Shown here piece after piece: positions 16,963-23,668 of a DNA stretch of 33,006 nucleotides; within the stretch, counting starts at the first letter, position 1, and every line of letters begins with the position of its first letter. The notes under the pieces are model-generated. The model saw only the letters and a program-made list of their open reading frames with translations, was not told the origin of the DNA and made no database searches. Source of the DNA: Beijerinckiaceae bacterium (GTDB taxonomy: Bacteria > Pseudomonadota > Alphaproteobacteria > Rhizobiales > Beijerinckiaceae); contig JAIEQX010000285.1 in assembly GCA_019747375.1 (NCBI GenBank), positions 1-33,006 on the forward strand, read 5' to 3'. The position numbers and the translations under genes are program-made.

Positions 16963-18810
16963 ATGGCGAGTGGACACGACACGGCCAACCCCGGAGCCAC
17001 GAAGCTCGCCACCGCGACATTCCCCGGCAAGGACGCGCTGGTGAAGACCAGCAACGCCGAACTCGGCTGGGCGTCAGACGCGATGGCGGAAATGCTTCGC
17101 CGTCTCGATCTGCGCTACATCGCCCTGACGCCCGGCGCGAGCTATCGCGGCCTGCACGACAGTCTCGTGAATTATCTCGGCAACAAGGACCCGCAGATGA
17201 TCGTCTGCCTGCATGAGGAACATGCGGTGGCGATTGCGCAGGGCTACGCCAAGGTGACGGAACGCCCGATGGCGGTGGCGCTGCATTCCAATGTCGGACT
17301 GATGCACGCCACCATGGCGGTGTTCAACGCCTGGTGCGGACGCGCGCCGATCTTCATGCTGGGCGCCACCGGCCCGGGCGACGCCGAGGAGCGACGTCCC
17401 TGGATCGACTGGATTCACACGTCCAAGGACCAGGGCGCGTTGATCCGCCATTACACCAAATGGGACGACGAACCGCGCTCCGTCGGCGCCACGCTCGAAG
17501 CCATGATGCGCGCCTGCCAGATTTCCGCCACGGAGCCGCGCGGCCCCACCTATGTGTGTCTCGACGTCGCGCTGCAGGAATCGAAGCTCGACGGCCCGGT
17601 GACATTCCCGGAGGTGGAGCGCTACAAGCCGGGCCTGCCCGCCGCGCCGAGCGCGGATGCTGTGGAGCAGGCGGCCCGCATGCTGGTCGACGCCAAAAAG
17701 CCCCTGATCCTCATGGGCCGCATGTCGCGCAGCGAGGCCGACTGGCAGGCCCGCATCGAGTTGGCGGAATCGCTCGGCGCGCTCGTGCTCACCGACATGA
17801 AGACCGCCGCCGCCTTCCCGACCAGCCATCCGCTGCACGCGTTCGAGCCGCGCTTCCGGCCGTCGCCCGCAACCTCTGCCGCCATGAAGGAGGCCGACGT
17901 CGTGCTGTCGCTCGACTGGATGGATCTCAAGGGACAATTCGCCCAGACGCTCGGCAAGAACACGCCCGTGACCTCGAAGGTCATTCACTGTTCGCTCGAC
18001 GAATATCTGCACAACGGCTGGAGCATGGATTATTTCGGCCTGCCGCCGGTCGATCTGAAGATTCTGGCCTCGCCCGACGAACTCGTGCGTCCGCTCACCG
18101 AAGCGGTTCGCCGGCTGCGCAAGACGAGCGATAAGGCCGCGCCGAAATTCCCGGTGCGCGACGTCCCGGCCCTGCCGGCGCCGCGCCAGGAGGGCATGAT
18201 GGGCCTGAAGGATCTCGCGCTCGTCGTGCGTGAGTTCACCCAGTCGCGCACCGTCACCATGGCGGGTTTCTCGCTCGGCTGGCCGTCCGACACGGTCGAC
18301 TTCAAGCATCCGCTCGATTACGTCGGCTTCGACGGCGGCGGCGGCGTCGGCTCGGGTCCCGCCAACGCCATCGGCACCGCGCTGGCGCTGAAGGATTCAG
18401 GCCGCCTCGCCATGACGGTGGTGGGCGACGGCGATTTCGCCATGGGGGGCAACGCGCTCTGGACGGCCGCGCATCTGCAGATTCCCGTGCTGATCGTCAT
18501 CGCCAACAACCGCGTCTATTACAACGACGTCGCGCATCAGGAACGCATGGCGGTGGTGCGCGGCAGGCCGGTCGAGAACAAGTTCGTCGGCCAGCAGATG
18601 AACGACCCGCCGGTCGATCTCGTGGGTCTTGCGCGCGCCCAGGGCGTCGAAGGCGAAGGCCCGCTCGAAACGGCGGCCGAACTCGCCGCGGCGTTGCTGC
18701 GCGGAGAGAAGATCGTGCGGGAGGGACGCCCCTACGTCATCGATGCGCGCGTCGACGTCGGCGCGCCCGGCGACGGCAATCGCGGCCACACGGCGGGCCG
18801 TCGCGACTGA
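16963..18810 (+). CDS. Thiamine diphosphate-dependent enzyme (acetolactate synthase/decarboxylase-like)
   Basis: A 615-residue member of the three-domain ThDP superfamily. The N-terminal PYR domain has the activating glutamate in CLHEEHAVAIAQGYA (E85). The middle Rossmann-like domain has AKKPLILMGRMSR. The C-terminal PP domain has the ThDP/Mg motif GDGDFAMGGNALWTAAHLQI beginning at residue 488 and ending in IANN. Such enzymes make or break C-C bonds next to a carbonyl (2-oxoacid decarboxylation, acetolactate synthesis). An extended N-terminus of about 35 residues precedes the domain. Start at 16963, with GAGGGAA upstream. The divergent neighbour is the leaderless TAXI-like protein. True substrate unknown. 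Confidence 0.87.
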   Translation: MASGHDTANPGATKLATATFPGKDALVKTSNAELGWASDAMAEMLRRLDLRYIALTPGASYRGLHDSLVNYLGNKDPQMIVCLHEEHAVAIAQGYAKVTERPMAVALHSNVGLMHATMAVFNAWCGRAPIFMLGATGPGDAEERRPWIDWIHTSKDQGALIRHYTKWDDEPRSVGATLEAMMRACQISATEPRGPTYVCLDVALQESKLDGPVTFPEVERYKPGLPAAPSADAVEQAARMLVDAKKPLILMGRMSRSEADWQARIELAESLGALVLTDMKTAAAFPTSHPLHAFEPRFRPSPATSAAMKEADVVLSLDWMDLKGQFAQTLGKNTPVTSKVIHCSLDEYLHNGWSMDYFGLPPVDLKILASPDELVRPLTEAVRRLRKTSDKAAPKFPVRDVPALPAPRQEGMMGLKDLALVVREFTQSRTVTMAGFSLGWPSDTVDFKHPLDYVGFDGGGGVGSGPANAIGTALALKDSGRLAMTVVGDGDFAMGGNALWTAAHLQIPVLIVIANNRVYYNDVAHQERMAVVRGRPVENKFVGQQMNDPPVDLVGLARAQGVEGEGPLETAAELAAALLRGEKIVREGRPYVIDARVDVGAPGDGNRGHTAGRRD

Positions 18811-18819
18811 TGCGGTCGC

Positions 18820-18841
18820 CGCGCGGGTGACATCCCGCGCG
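18820..18841. terminator. Hairpin between convergent genes
   Basis: CGCGCGGG, loop TGACAT, CCCGCGCG: a perfect 8-bp stem 10 bases after the ThDP-enzyme stop and before the convergent gene ending at 18862. A second, weaker CCCGC/GCGGG stem lies at 18843-18861. Likely a shared transcription end. Confidence 0.5.
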
Positions 18842-18861
18842 TCCCGCTTTCTGAGGGCGGG

Positions 18862-19107
18862 TTAAGGAAGCGTCCCGAGATCCGACGCCGTCTGCGCGGG
18901 TTGGGTCAAGGAGCGTTGCAGCGCTTCTTCCAGATGCGAACGCGCCGTATCGGCGTCGCCGTTGGCGAGCGCCGACAGCGCGAGGCGAATGCCGGCTTCG
19001 AGAATGTCGCGCTGTTTCTGCAGGCTGGCCGGCTCATCGACCGGCTCGGGCGTCGGCGCGCCCAGAACCTCTTCGGCGAATTGTTCGACGAAACCCTTCT
19101 CGCTCAT
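18862..19107 (-). CDS. Small uncharacterised helical protein (81 aa)
   Basis: An 81-residue acidic protein not recognised as a named family. It starts at 19107 with GGGGAGCC upstream. Residues 28-65 (SLQKQRDILEAGIRLALSAL and on through SHLEEALQRS) should form one or two amphipathic helices, reminiscent of a TPR-like helix pair; the ends are Pro-rich and probably disordered. No signal or membrane segment. It lies 84 bases downstream of the zinc-ribbon gene on the same strand and could share its transcript. Confidence 0.6.
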   Translation of the reverse strand: MSEKGFVEQFAEEVLGAPTPEPVDEPASLQKQRDILEAGIRLALSALANGDADTARSHLEEALQRSLTQPAQTASDLGTLP

Positions 19108-19191
19108 TCTCTGGCTCCCCTCGCGGGCCGCACGTGCGGCGCCGCCCGCCCGCACAACACGCCGGACGCCGGAAAGCTCCCGCGTAAAAAC

Positions 19192-19392
19192 TCACGGGTC
19201 CCGGCGATAGCTCGGCTTGACCATGCCGGCGTGCGGCGGCCGCTTTCCCGCTTCCGATTGCAGCGTCGGCGGCTGCAGGGTCGCGCAATGCGGGCAGGCC
19301 ACCATGGCGTGCTCCTCCTGCGCCTCCCGCGCCGCCGGAAACGTCTTGCCGCAGTCGCCGCATATAAGCGTGACGGTGTCGGTGGCGTTCAT
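19192..19392 (-). CDS. Small four-Cys zinc-ribbon protein (66 aa)
   Basis: A 66-residue protein with CGDC (C11, C14) and CPHC (C33, C36), the spacing of a single zinc ribbon. An Ala/Glu-rich helix-like segment lies between the knuckles, and a basic tail ends KPSYRRDP. Start at 19392 with GGAGAC upstream. It diverges from the ZnuD-like receptor gene, and the probable Zur box at 19503-19518 lies between them, about 110 bases from this start. The ribbon suggests nucleic-acid or protein binding; a role in zinc homeostasis is only inferred from position. Confidence 0.68.
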   Translation of the reverse strand: MNATDTVTLICGDCGKTFPAAREAQEEHAMVACPHCATLQPPTLQSEAGKRPPHAGMVKPSYRRDP

Positions 19393-19475
19393 CTGTCGTC
19401 TCCGGTCGGTGGGTTCATTCCCGCGTCAGCGCGGAACCCGCCCCATGGTTCCCGGCGCAGAAGCAACATTCGCCG

Positions 19476-19505
19476 TTGACAGGCCGGCGCGACGCGAAAT
19501 ATGTA
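19476..19505 (+). promoter_or_regulatory. Candidate sigma-70 promoter of the ZnuD-like gene
   Basis: A consensus -35 TTGACA at 19476-19481 is followed after 18 bases by TATGTA (19500-19505), a moderate -10. The expected start point falls inside the adjacent Zur-type box, so a bound repressor would block initiation. Based on sequence pattern alone. Confidence 0.45.
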
Positions 19506-19518
19506 ACGTTATAACATA
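19503..19518. promoter_or_regulatory. Probable Zur box 1 (before the TonB-dependent receptor)
   Basis: GTAACGTTATAACATA. It contains two overlapping palindromes, TAACGTTA and GTTATAAC, and lies within outer TATGT/ACATA arms (19500-19518). The AT-rich element stands out in GC-rich DNA, recurs in front of the His-rich/znuCB genes and at the start of znuA, and ends 19 bases before the receptor's start codon. TTATAACA-type cores are typical of proteobacterial Zur operators; the regulator itself is not in this window. Confidence 0.72.
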
Positions 19519-19537
19519 GTATGTGCATGAGGCTCCC

Positions 19538-21664
19538 ATGGTCCCCCGTCGCAAGCGTCTGTTCGGCAGCACGTTTCTCCTGTCCCTGCCGGTCGCGTCC
19601 CTCCCGGCGCTTGCCCAGACGACGGAACTTCCCGAGATCGTCGTGACCTCGCCGTCGCCGATCTTCACCCGCGCGCCCCAAAATGGCGCGGGCGTTCCGG
19701 GCGCGCCGCCCGCCGGCGCACTTCAGGTGGCGACCGACACGTTCGCCCCCGTCACGATCGTGTCGCGCGACGAGATCGAGCGCGACGCGCCGCGCACGCT
19801 CGGGGACGCCCTCGCGGACAAGCCCGGCATCGCGGGTTCGTCGTTCACGGCAGGCGCCAACCGGCCGATCATCCGCGGTCTCGACAATGTCCGCGTGCGC
19901 ATCCAGGAAAACGGCGTCGGCTCGCAGGATGTCTCGGAGCTCGGCGAAGATCACGGCGTGCCGATCGATCCGCTGGCCGCCGACCAGATCGAGGTGATCC
20001 GCGGCCCGGCGACATTGCGCTATGGCTCGCAGGCCATCGGGGGCGTGGTCAGCGCCACCAACAATCGCATTCCGACCTTCATTCCGGTGAACGGCTATCT
20101 GGGGCGGATCACCGGCAGCCTCGGGTCGGTCGACAGCGCGCGCGACGCCGCCGCCTCGATCGACGCGGGCGCCGGGCAGGTCGCCGTTCACGCGGATGGC
20201 TTCGTGCGCCGCGCCGGCGATTACGACACGCCGCGGGGCCGGCAGGCCAACACGGCCGTCGCCGCGCAGGGAGGCTCGATTGGCGCCTCCTATCTTTTCG
20301 ATCGTGGGTTCTTCGGCGTGTCGCTGACGCATTACGAAGCCATCTATGGCATTCCCGGCGCCGAGGCGGCGGCCAGCCGCACGCGCATCGACATGGCGCA
20401 GAACAAGGCGCAGGCGCGCGGCGAATACAGGCCGGAAAGCGGGCCCTTCGAGGCCGTCCGCCTCTGGCTCGGCGCGACCGACTACAAGCACGACGAACGC
20501 AGCGTCGAGAACGGCGTCGACGGCGTCGGCGCCACTTTCAAGAACCGCGAGATCGAAGGCCGTCTCGAAGCGCAGCATGCGCCGCTGGCGACCGGCTTCG
20601 GGACGTTGCGCGGCGCGGTGGGCGTCCAGTTTGGCGCTCGCAATCTCAGCACGGCCGGGGAGGCCGGCGGGCTGATCGCCCCGGCCCGCACCCGCACCGC
20701 CGCCACCTATCTGTTCGAGGAGCTCGAGCTTTCCCCGACCTTGCGTTTTCAGGCCGCCGGCCGCATCGAACATGCGGCTGTGTCGGGAACCGCGACGGAT
20801 TTTCCGGCGGACTTCCTGCCCGGCCCCGTGGCGCCGGTCGAGAGCGCGTCGCGCCGCGCCTTCACGCCGGGCAGCGTCAGTTTCGGCGTGCTGAAGACGC
20901 TTCCCATGCAGGTCGTCGCCAGCCTCAATGCGCAATATGTCGAGCGCGCGCCTTCCGCCCCCGAACTGTTCTCGCGCGGACCCCACGACGCCACCGCGAC
21001 CTTCGAAATCGGAGATCCGAATCTCAGGAAGGAAATCGCCCGCACGGTGGAATTCGCGCTCCGCCGAAAGGAGGGGCCGCTGCGCTTCGACGCGTCGCTC
21101 TACGCCACGCGCTACACCGGCTTCATCTACAAGCGGCTCACGGGCGTCCTGTGCGGCGACGACTTTTCCACCTGCGGAGCCGATCCCGAATTGCAGCAGA
21201 TCGTCTATTCGCAGCAAAATGCGAAATTCCACGGTCTCGACCTTGCGGTTCAGTACGACGCTTTCGCGCTGGGCGACGGCATGTTCGGCGTCGACGGGCG
21301 TTATGATTTCGTCCGCGCCCGCTTCGACGACGGAACCAACGTTCCGCGCATTCCGCCGCATCGCCTCGGCGCCGGAGTCTTCTGGCGCAATCAGGCGTGG
21401 TTCGCCCGCCTGGGTCTCCTGCATGCTTTCGCGCATGACAAGACCGCCCCGCTCGAAACACGCACGCCGGGCTACAATCTGCTGAAGGCGGAGCTGAGCT
21501 ACACGCACAAGCTCGCCAAAGGCGCGGGCGCGCAATCCGTCACCATGAGCCTCGTGGGCGACAACCTGCTCAACGCCGAGGTGCGCCACTCGACCTCGTT
21601 CAAGAAGGACGAAGTGCTGATGCCCGGCCGCACCGTCCGGGCCGCCATGACGGTGAGGTTCTGA
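19538..21664 (+). CDS. znuD: ZnuD-like TonB-dependent receptor (probable zinc uptake)
   Basis: An outer-membrane receptor of 708 residues. The signal MVPRRKRLFGSTFLLSLPVA ends at ALA|Q near residue 26, followed by a TonB-box-like LPEIVVTSP (31-39). The plug domain includes TLGDALADKPGIAGSSF, GANRPIIRGLDNVRVR, GEDHGVPIDPLAADQIEVIR and GPATLRYGSQAIGGVV, the arrangement seen in ZnuD receptors. The barrel contains VERAPSAPELFSRGPHDAT and EIGDPNLRKE and ends in the terminal Phe (MTVRF). No long His-rich loop is seen, unlike neisserial ZnuD. Start at 19538 (GAGG 5 bases upstream); a GTG at 19523 is possible. Substrate is inferred from the Zur-type box and the adjoining znuCBA-like genes. Confidence 0.85.
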   Translation: MVPRRKRLFGSTFLLSLPVASLPALAQTTELPEIVVTSPSPIFTRAPQNGAGVPGAPPAGALQVATDTFAPVTIVSRDEIERDAPRTLGDALADKPGIAGSSFTAGANRPIIRGLDNVRVRIQENGVGSQDVSELGEDHGVPIDPLAADQIEVIRGPATLRYGSQAIGGVVSATNNRIPTFIPVNGYLGRITGSLGSVDSARDAAASIDAGAGQVAVHADGFVRRAGDYDTPRGRQANTAVAAQGGSIGASYLFDRGFFGVSLTHYEAIYGIPGAEAAASRTRIDMAQNKAQARGEYRPESGPFEAVRLWLGATDYKHDERSVENGVDGVGATFKNREIEGRLEAQHAPLATGFGTLRGAVGVQFGARNLSTAGEAGGLIAPARTRTAATYLFEELELSPTLRFQAAGRIEHAAVSGTATDFPADFLPGPVAPVESASRRAFTPGSVSFGVLKTLPMQVVASLNAQYVERAPSAPELFSRGPHDATATFEIGDPNLRKEIARTVEFALRRKEGPLRFDASLYATRYTGFIYKRLTGVLCGDDFSTCGADPELQQIVYSQQNAKFHGLDLAVQYDAFALGDGMFGVDGRYDFVRARFDDGTNVPRIPPHRLGAGVFWRNQAWFARLGLLHAFAHDKTAPLETRTPGYNLLKAELSYTHKLAKGAGAQSVTMSLVGDNLLNAEVRHSTSFKKDEVLMPGRTVRAAMTVRF

Positions 21665-21689
21665 GACGGATCGTCGAAAATCCGGCCGA

Positions 21690-21718
21690 TTGGCAAGCCG
21701 GGTTCGTAACTGTATAAC
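21690..21718 (+). promoter_or_regulatory. Candidate sigma-70 promoter of the His-rich/znuCB operon
   Basis: TTGGCA at 21690-21695, a 17-base spacer, and TATAAC at 21713-21718. Spacing is optimal and both hexamers are one base off consensus. The -10 lies wholly inside Zur box 2, so repression by occlusion is expected when zinc is plentiful. The predicted transcript would start near 21725, about 30 bases before the GTG start at 21755. Confidence 0.6.
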
Positions 21719-21721
21719 ATA
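21706..21721. promoter_or_regulatory. Probable Zur box 2 (before the His-rich/znuCB genes)
   Basis: GTAACTGTATAACATA, matching box 1 at 14 of 16 positions. It covers the -10 of the promoter just described and lies 33 bases before the GTG start of the first gene. Confidence 0.72.
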
Positions 21722-21754
21722 TGCATCTCATCTCCTTCGCACCCCGGGCTCCAC

Positions 21755-21949
21755 GTGCCGACAGCGCTCGATCATTCCGGCCACCATCACGGCCCAGGCC
21801 ATGAGCATGCCCACGCCCATGCTCCGCACGCCCGGCCTGCGGTCCGGCTGCGGCCGTCCTGGATGCGCCATTCGCTGGCGCGACGGCTGATGATCGTCGC
21901 CGGCCTCCTGGTTCCGCTCTGGCTCGCCGTCCTGTGGGCGCTCGGATGA
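21755..21949 (+). CDS. His-rich single-pass membrane protein heading the znu operon (64 aa)
   Basis: A 64-residue protein, not recognised as a named family. Residues 7-25 hold nine histidines (HSGHHHGPGHEHAHAHAPH), a likely zinc-binding tail. An Arg-rich stretch (27-44) follows, then one hydrophobic helix at about 45-63 that runs to the C-terminus. The positive-inside rule would put the His tail in the cytoplasm. Start is GTG at 21755; no ATG is available in frame and the ribosome site is weak, but the stop overlaps the znuC start as ATGA, so the frame is used for translational coupling. It follows a Zur-type promoter. Possible roles are zinc sink, chaperone or regulatory subunit for the importer; all are inference. 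Confidence 0.68.
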   Translation: MPTALDHSGHHHGPGHEHAHAHAPHARPAVRLRPSWMRHSLARRLMIVAGLLVPLWLAVLWALG

Positions 21950-22770
21950 CCGGCTCCGCGCACCATCGCGTCCACAGGTCAGGGGCCTCGATCCATTTCG
22001 AGGATCTGACGCTGGGCTACGACCGCCATCCGGCGGTCCATCATCTCAGCGGCTCGATCGAGGCCGGGAGCCTGCTCGCCATCGTGGGTCCCAACGGCGC
22101 TGGCAAGTCGACCCTGCTCAAGGGCATCGTCGGCGCCCTGACGCCGCTGCACGGCAGCGTCTCGATCCGGGATGGCGCCTCGCCGGTGGAGACGCGCGCG
22201 CGTCTGGCCTATCTGCCGCAGGTCAGCGCCATCGATCATACCTTTCCGATCTGCGTCTTCGATCTGGTGGCGACCGGCCTCTGGCGCCGGTCCGGGCTCT
22301 TCGGCGGCGTCGGCCGCAAGGATTGCGATGCGGTGGAGCAGGCGCTGGCGGCCGTCGGCCTCACCGGCTTCGAGCGCCGCGAAATCGGCAAGCTGTCGGG
22401 CGGGCAATTGCAGCGCGCGCTCTTCGCCCGCCTGCTGCTGCAGGACGCCGACATCATTTTGCTCGACGAACCGCTGACGGCGATCGACAGCAAGACCGCG
22501 GCCGACCTGCTTGATCTCGTGCGGCGCTGGCACAGCGAGCACCGCACCGTCGTGGCGGTGCTGCACGATATGGCGCTGGTGCGCGAAATCTTTCCGCAGA
22601 CGCTCATGATGGCGCGCGAACTCGTCGCCTATGGCCGCACGTCCGACGTGCTGACGCCCGAAAACCTGCTGGCCGCGCGCCGCATGATCGAGGCTTTCGA
22701 CGAATCCGCGCATGTCTGCGCGGTGGATGACGGCGCGCGGCCGCAGGCGGCCGACAGGAAGGCGTCATGA
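21946..22770 (+). CDS. znuC: Zinc ABC transporter ATP-binding protein (ZnuC-like)
   Basis: ATPase of the zinc importer, 274 residues. Walker A GPNGAGKST is at 48-56, a Q-loop at LPQVSAIDHTFP, signature LSGGQLQRA at 150-158, Walker B IILLDEP with D174/E175, and the H-loop VLHD with H207. SAIDHTFPICVFDLVATGLW is characteristic of the zinc/manganese ATPase group. An N-terminal extension has extra His residues (HHRVH) and the C-terminus ends in a short Ala/Arg tail. Start overlaps the His-rich gene stop (ATGA) and the stop overlaps the ZnuB start (ATGA), indicating one coupled operon. Manganese specificity cannot be excluded from this subunit alone. Confidence 0.88.
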   Translation: MTGSAHHRVHRSGASIHFEDLTLGYDRHPAVHHLSGSIEAGSLLAIVGPNGAGKSTLLKGIVGALTPLHGSVSIRDGASPVETRARLAYLPQVSAIDHTFPICVFDLVATGLWRRSGLFGGVGRKDCDAVEQALAAVGLTGFERREIGKLSGGQLQRALFARLLLQDADIILLDEPLTAIDSKTAADLLDLVRRWHSEHRTVVAVLHDMALVREIFPQTLMMARELVAYGRTSDVLTPENLLAARRMIEAFDESAHVCAVDDGARPQAADRKAS

Positions 22771-23639
22771 CGGTCTATGACGCCCTGGTGGCGCCCTTCG
22801 TCGAATTCGAATTCATGCGCCGCGCGCTCGTCGGCTCGATCGCGCTGGCGCTCGGCGCCGGTCCTGTCGGCGTGTTCCTGATGCTGCGCCGCATGAGCCT
22901 GTTCGGCGACGCCATGGCGCACGCCATCCTGCCCGGGGCGGCGCTCGGCTATCTGGTGGGCGGACTGTCCCTCACCGCCATGACGGCCGGCGGCCTCGTG
23001 GCGGGCTTCATCGTGGTCATGCTGGCGGGCCTGGTGGCGCGCAACACGTCGGTGAAGGAAGACGCCTCGCTGGCGGCCTTCTATCTCGTGTCGCTGGCGC
23101 TCGGCGTCACCATCGTGTCGTTGAAGGGCTCGAATATCGATCTCCTGCATGTGCTGTTCGGCTCCGTGCTGGCGCTCGACGACGCAGCCCTGGTCCTGCT
23201 GGCCTCGATTTCCTCCCTCACGCTCGTGGTGCTGGCGCTGATCTACCGGCCGCTGGTGCTCGAATGCGTGGATCCGAGCTTCCTGCAATCCGTCAGCCGT
23301 TCGGGCGGGCCGGTCCATCTCGTCTTTCTGGCGCTGGTGGTGATGAACCTCGTGGGCGGGTTCAACGCGCTCGGCACGCTGCTGGCCGTCGGCATCATGA
23401 TGCTGCCCGCAGTGGCGTCGCGCTTCTGGGCGAATGAACTCACCGGCATGATCTGCGCCGCGACCCTGATCGGCATCTTGTCGAGCGTCGCCGGGCTGAT
23501 CGCCTCCTATCATCTCGGCCTGCCGTCCGGTCCCACCATCATTCTGGCGGCCGGCTTCGCCTATATGGCCTCGCTCGCCTTCGGGCCGAACGGCGGCCTC
23601 GTCCTGCGCCTCATCCCCCGTCGTCACCTCGAAGCCTGA
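22767..23639 (+). CDS. znuB: Zinc ABC transporter permease (ZnuB-like)
   Basis: A 290-residue permease of the ABC-3 family with about eight to nine membrane helices. Family segments include EFMRRALVGSIALALGAGPVGVFLMLRR, shortened here as FMRRALVG and FLMLRRMSLFGDAMAHAILPG, then KEDASLAAFYLVSLALG and FNALGTLLAVGIMMLPAVASRFW. The conserved DAMAHAILPGAALGYL region is the hallmark of zinc/manganese permeases. It begins in an ATGA overlap with ZnuC and ends 29 bases before the chosen znuA start. Confidence 0.9.
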   Translation: MTVYDALVAPFVEFEFMRRALVGSIALALGAGPVGVFLMLRRMSLFGDAMAHAILPGAALGYLVGGLSLTAMTAGGLVAGFIVVMLAGLVARNTSVKEDASLAAFYLVSLALGVTIVSLKGSNIDLLHVLFGSVLALDDAALVLLASISSLTLVVLALIYRPLVLECVDPSFLQSVSRSGGPVHLVFLALVVMNLVGGFNALGTLLAVGIMMLPAVASRFWANELTGMICAATLIGILSSVAGLIASYHLGLPSGPTIILAAGFAYMASLAFGPNGGLVLRLIPRRHLEA

Positions 23640-23668
23640 AGGCTGCCGCCCTCATGAAAGGTTCGATC

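Noticed and set aside
19415-21589. 724-codon frame antisense to the TonB-dependent receptor
   Set aside because: Long antisense frames are expected in GC-rich coding DNA; composition is His/Arg/Gly-rich with no domain motif, while the sense frame has a signal peptide, plug and terminal Phe.
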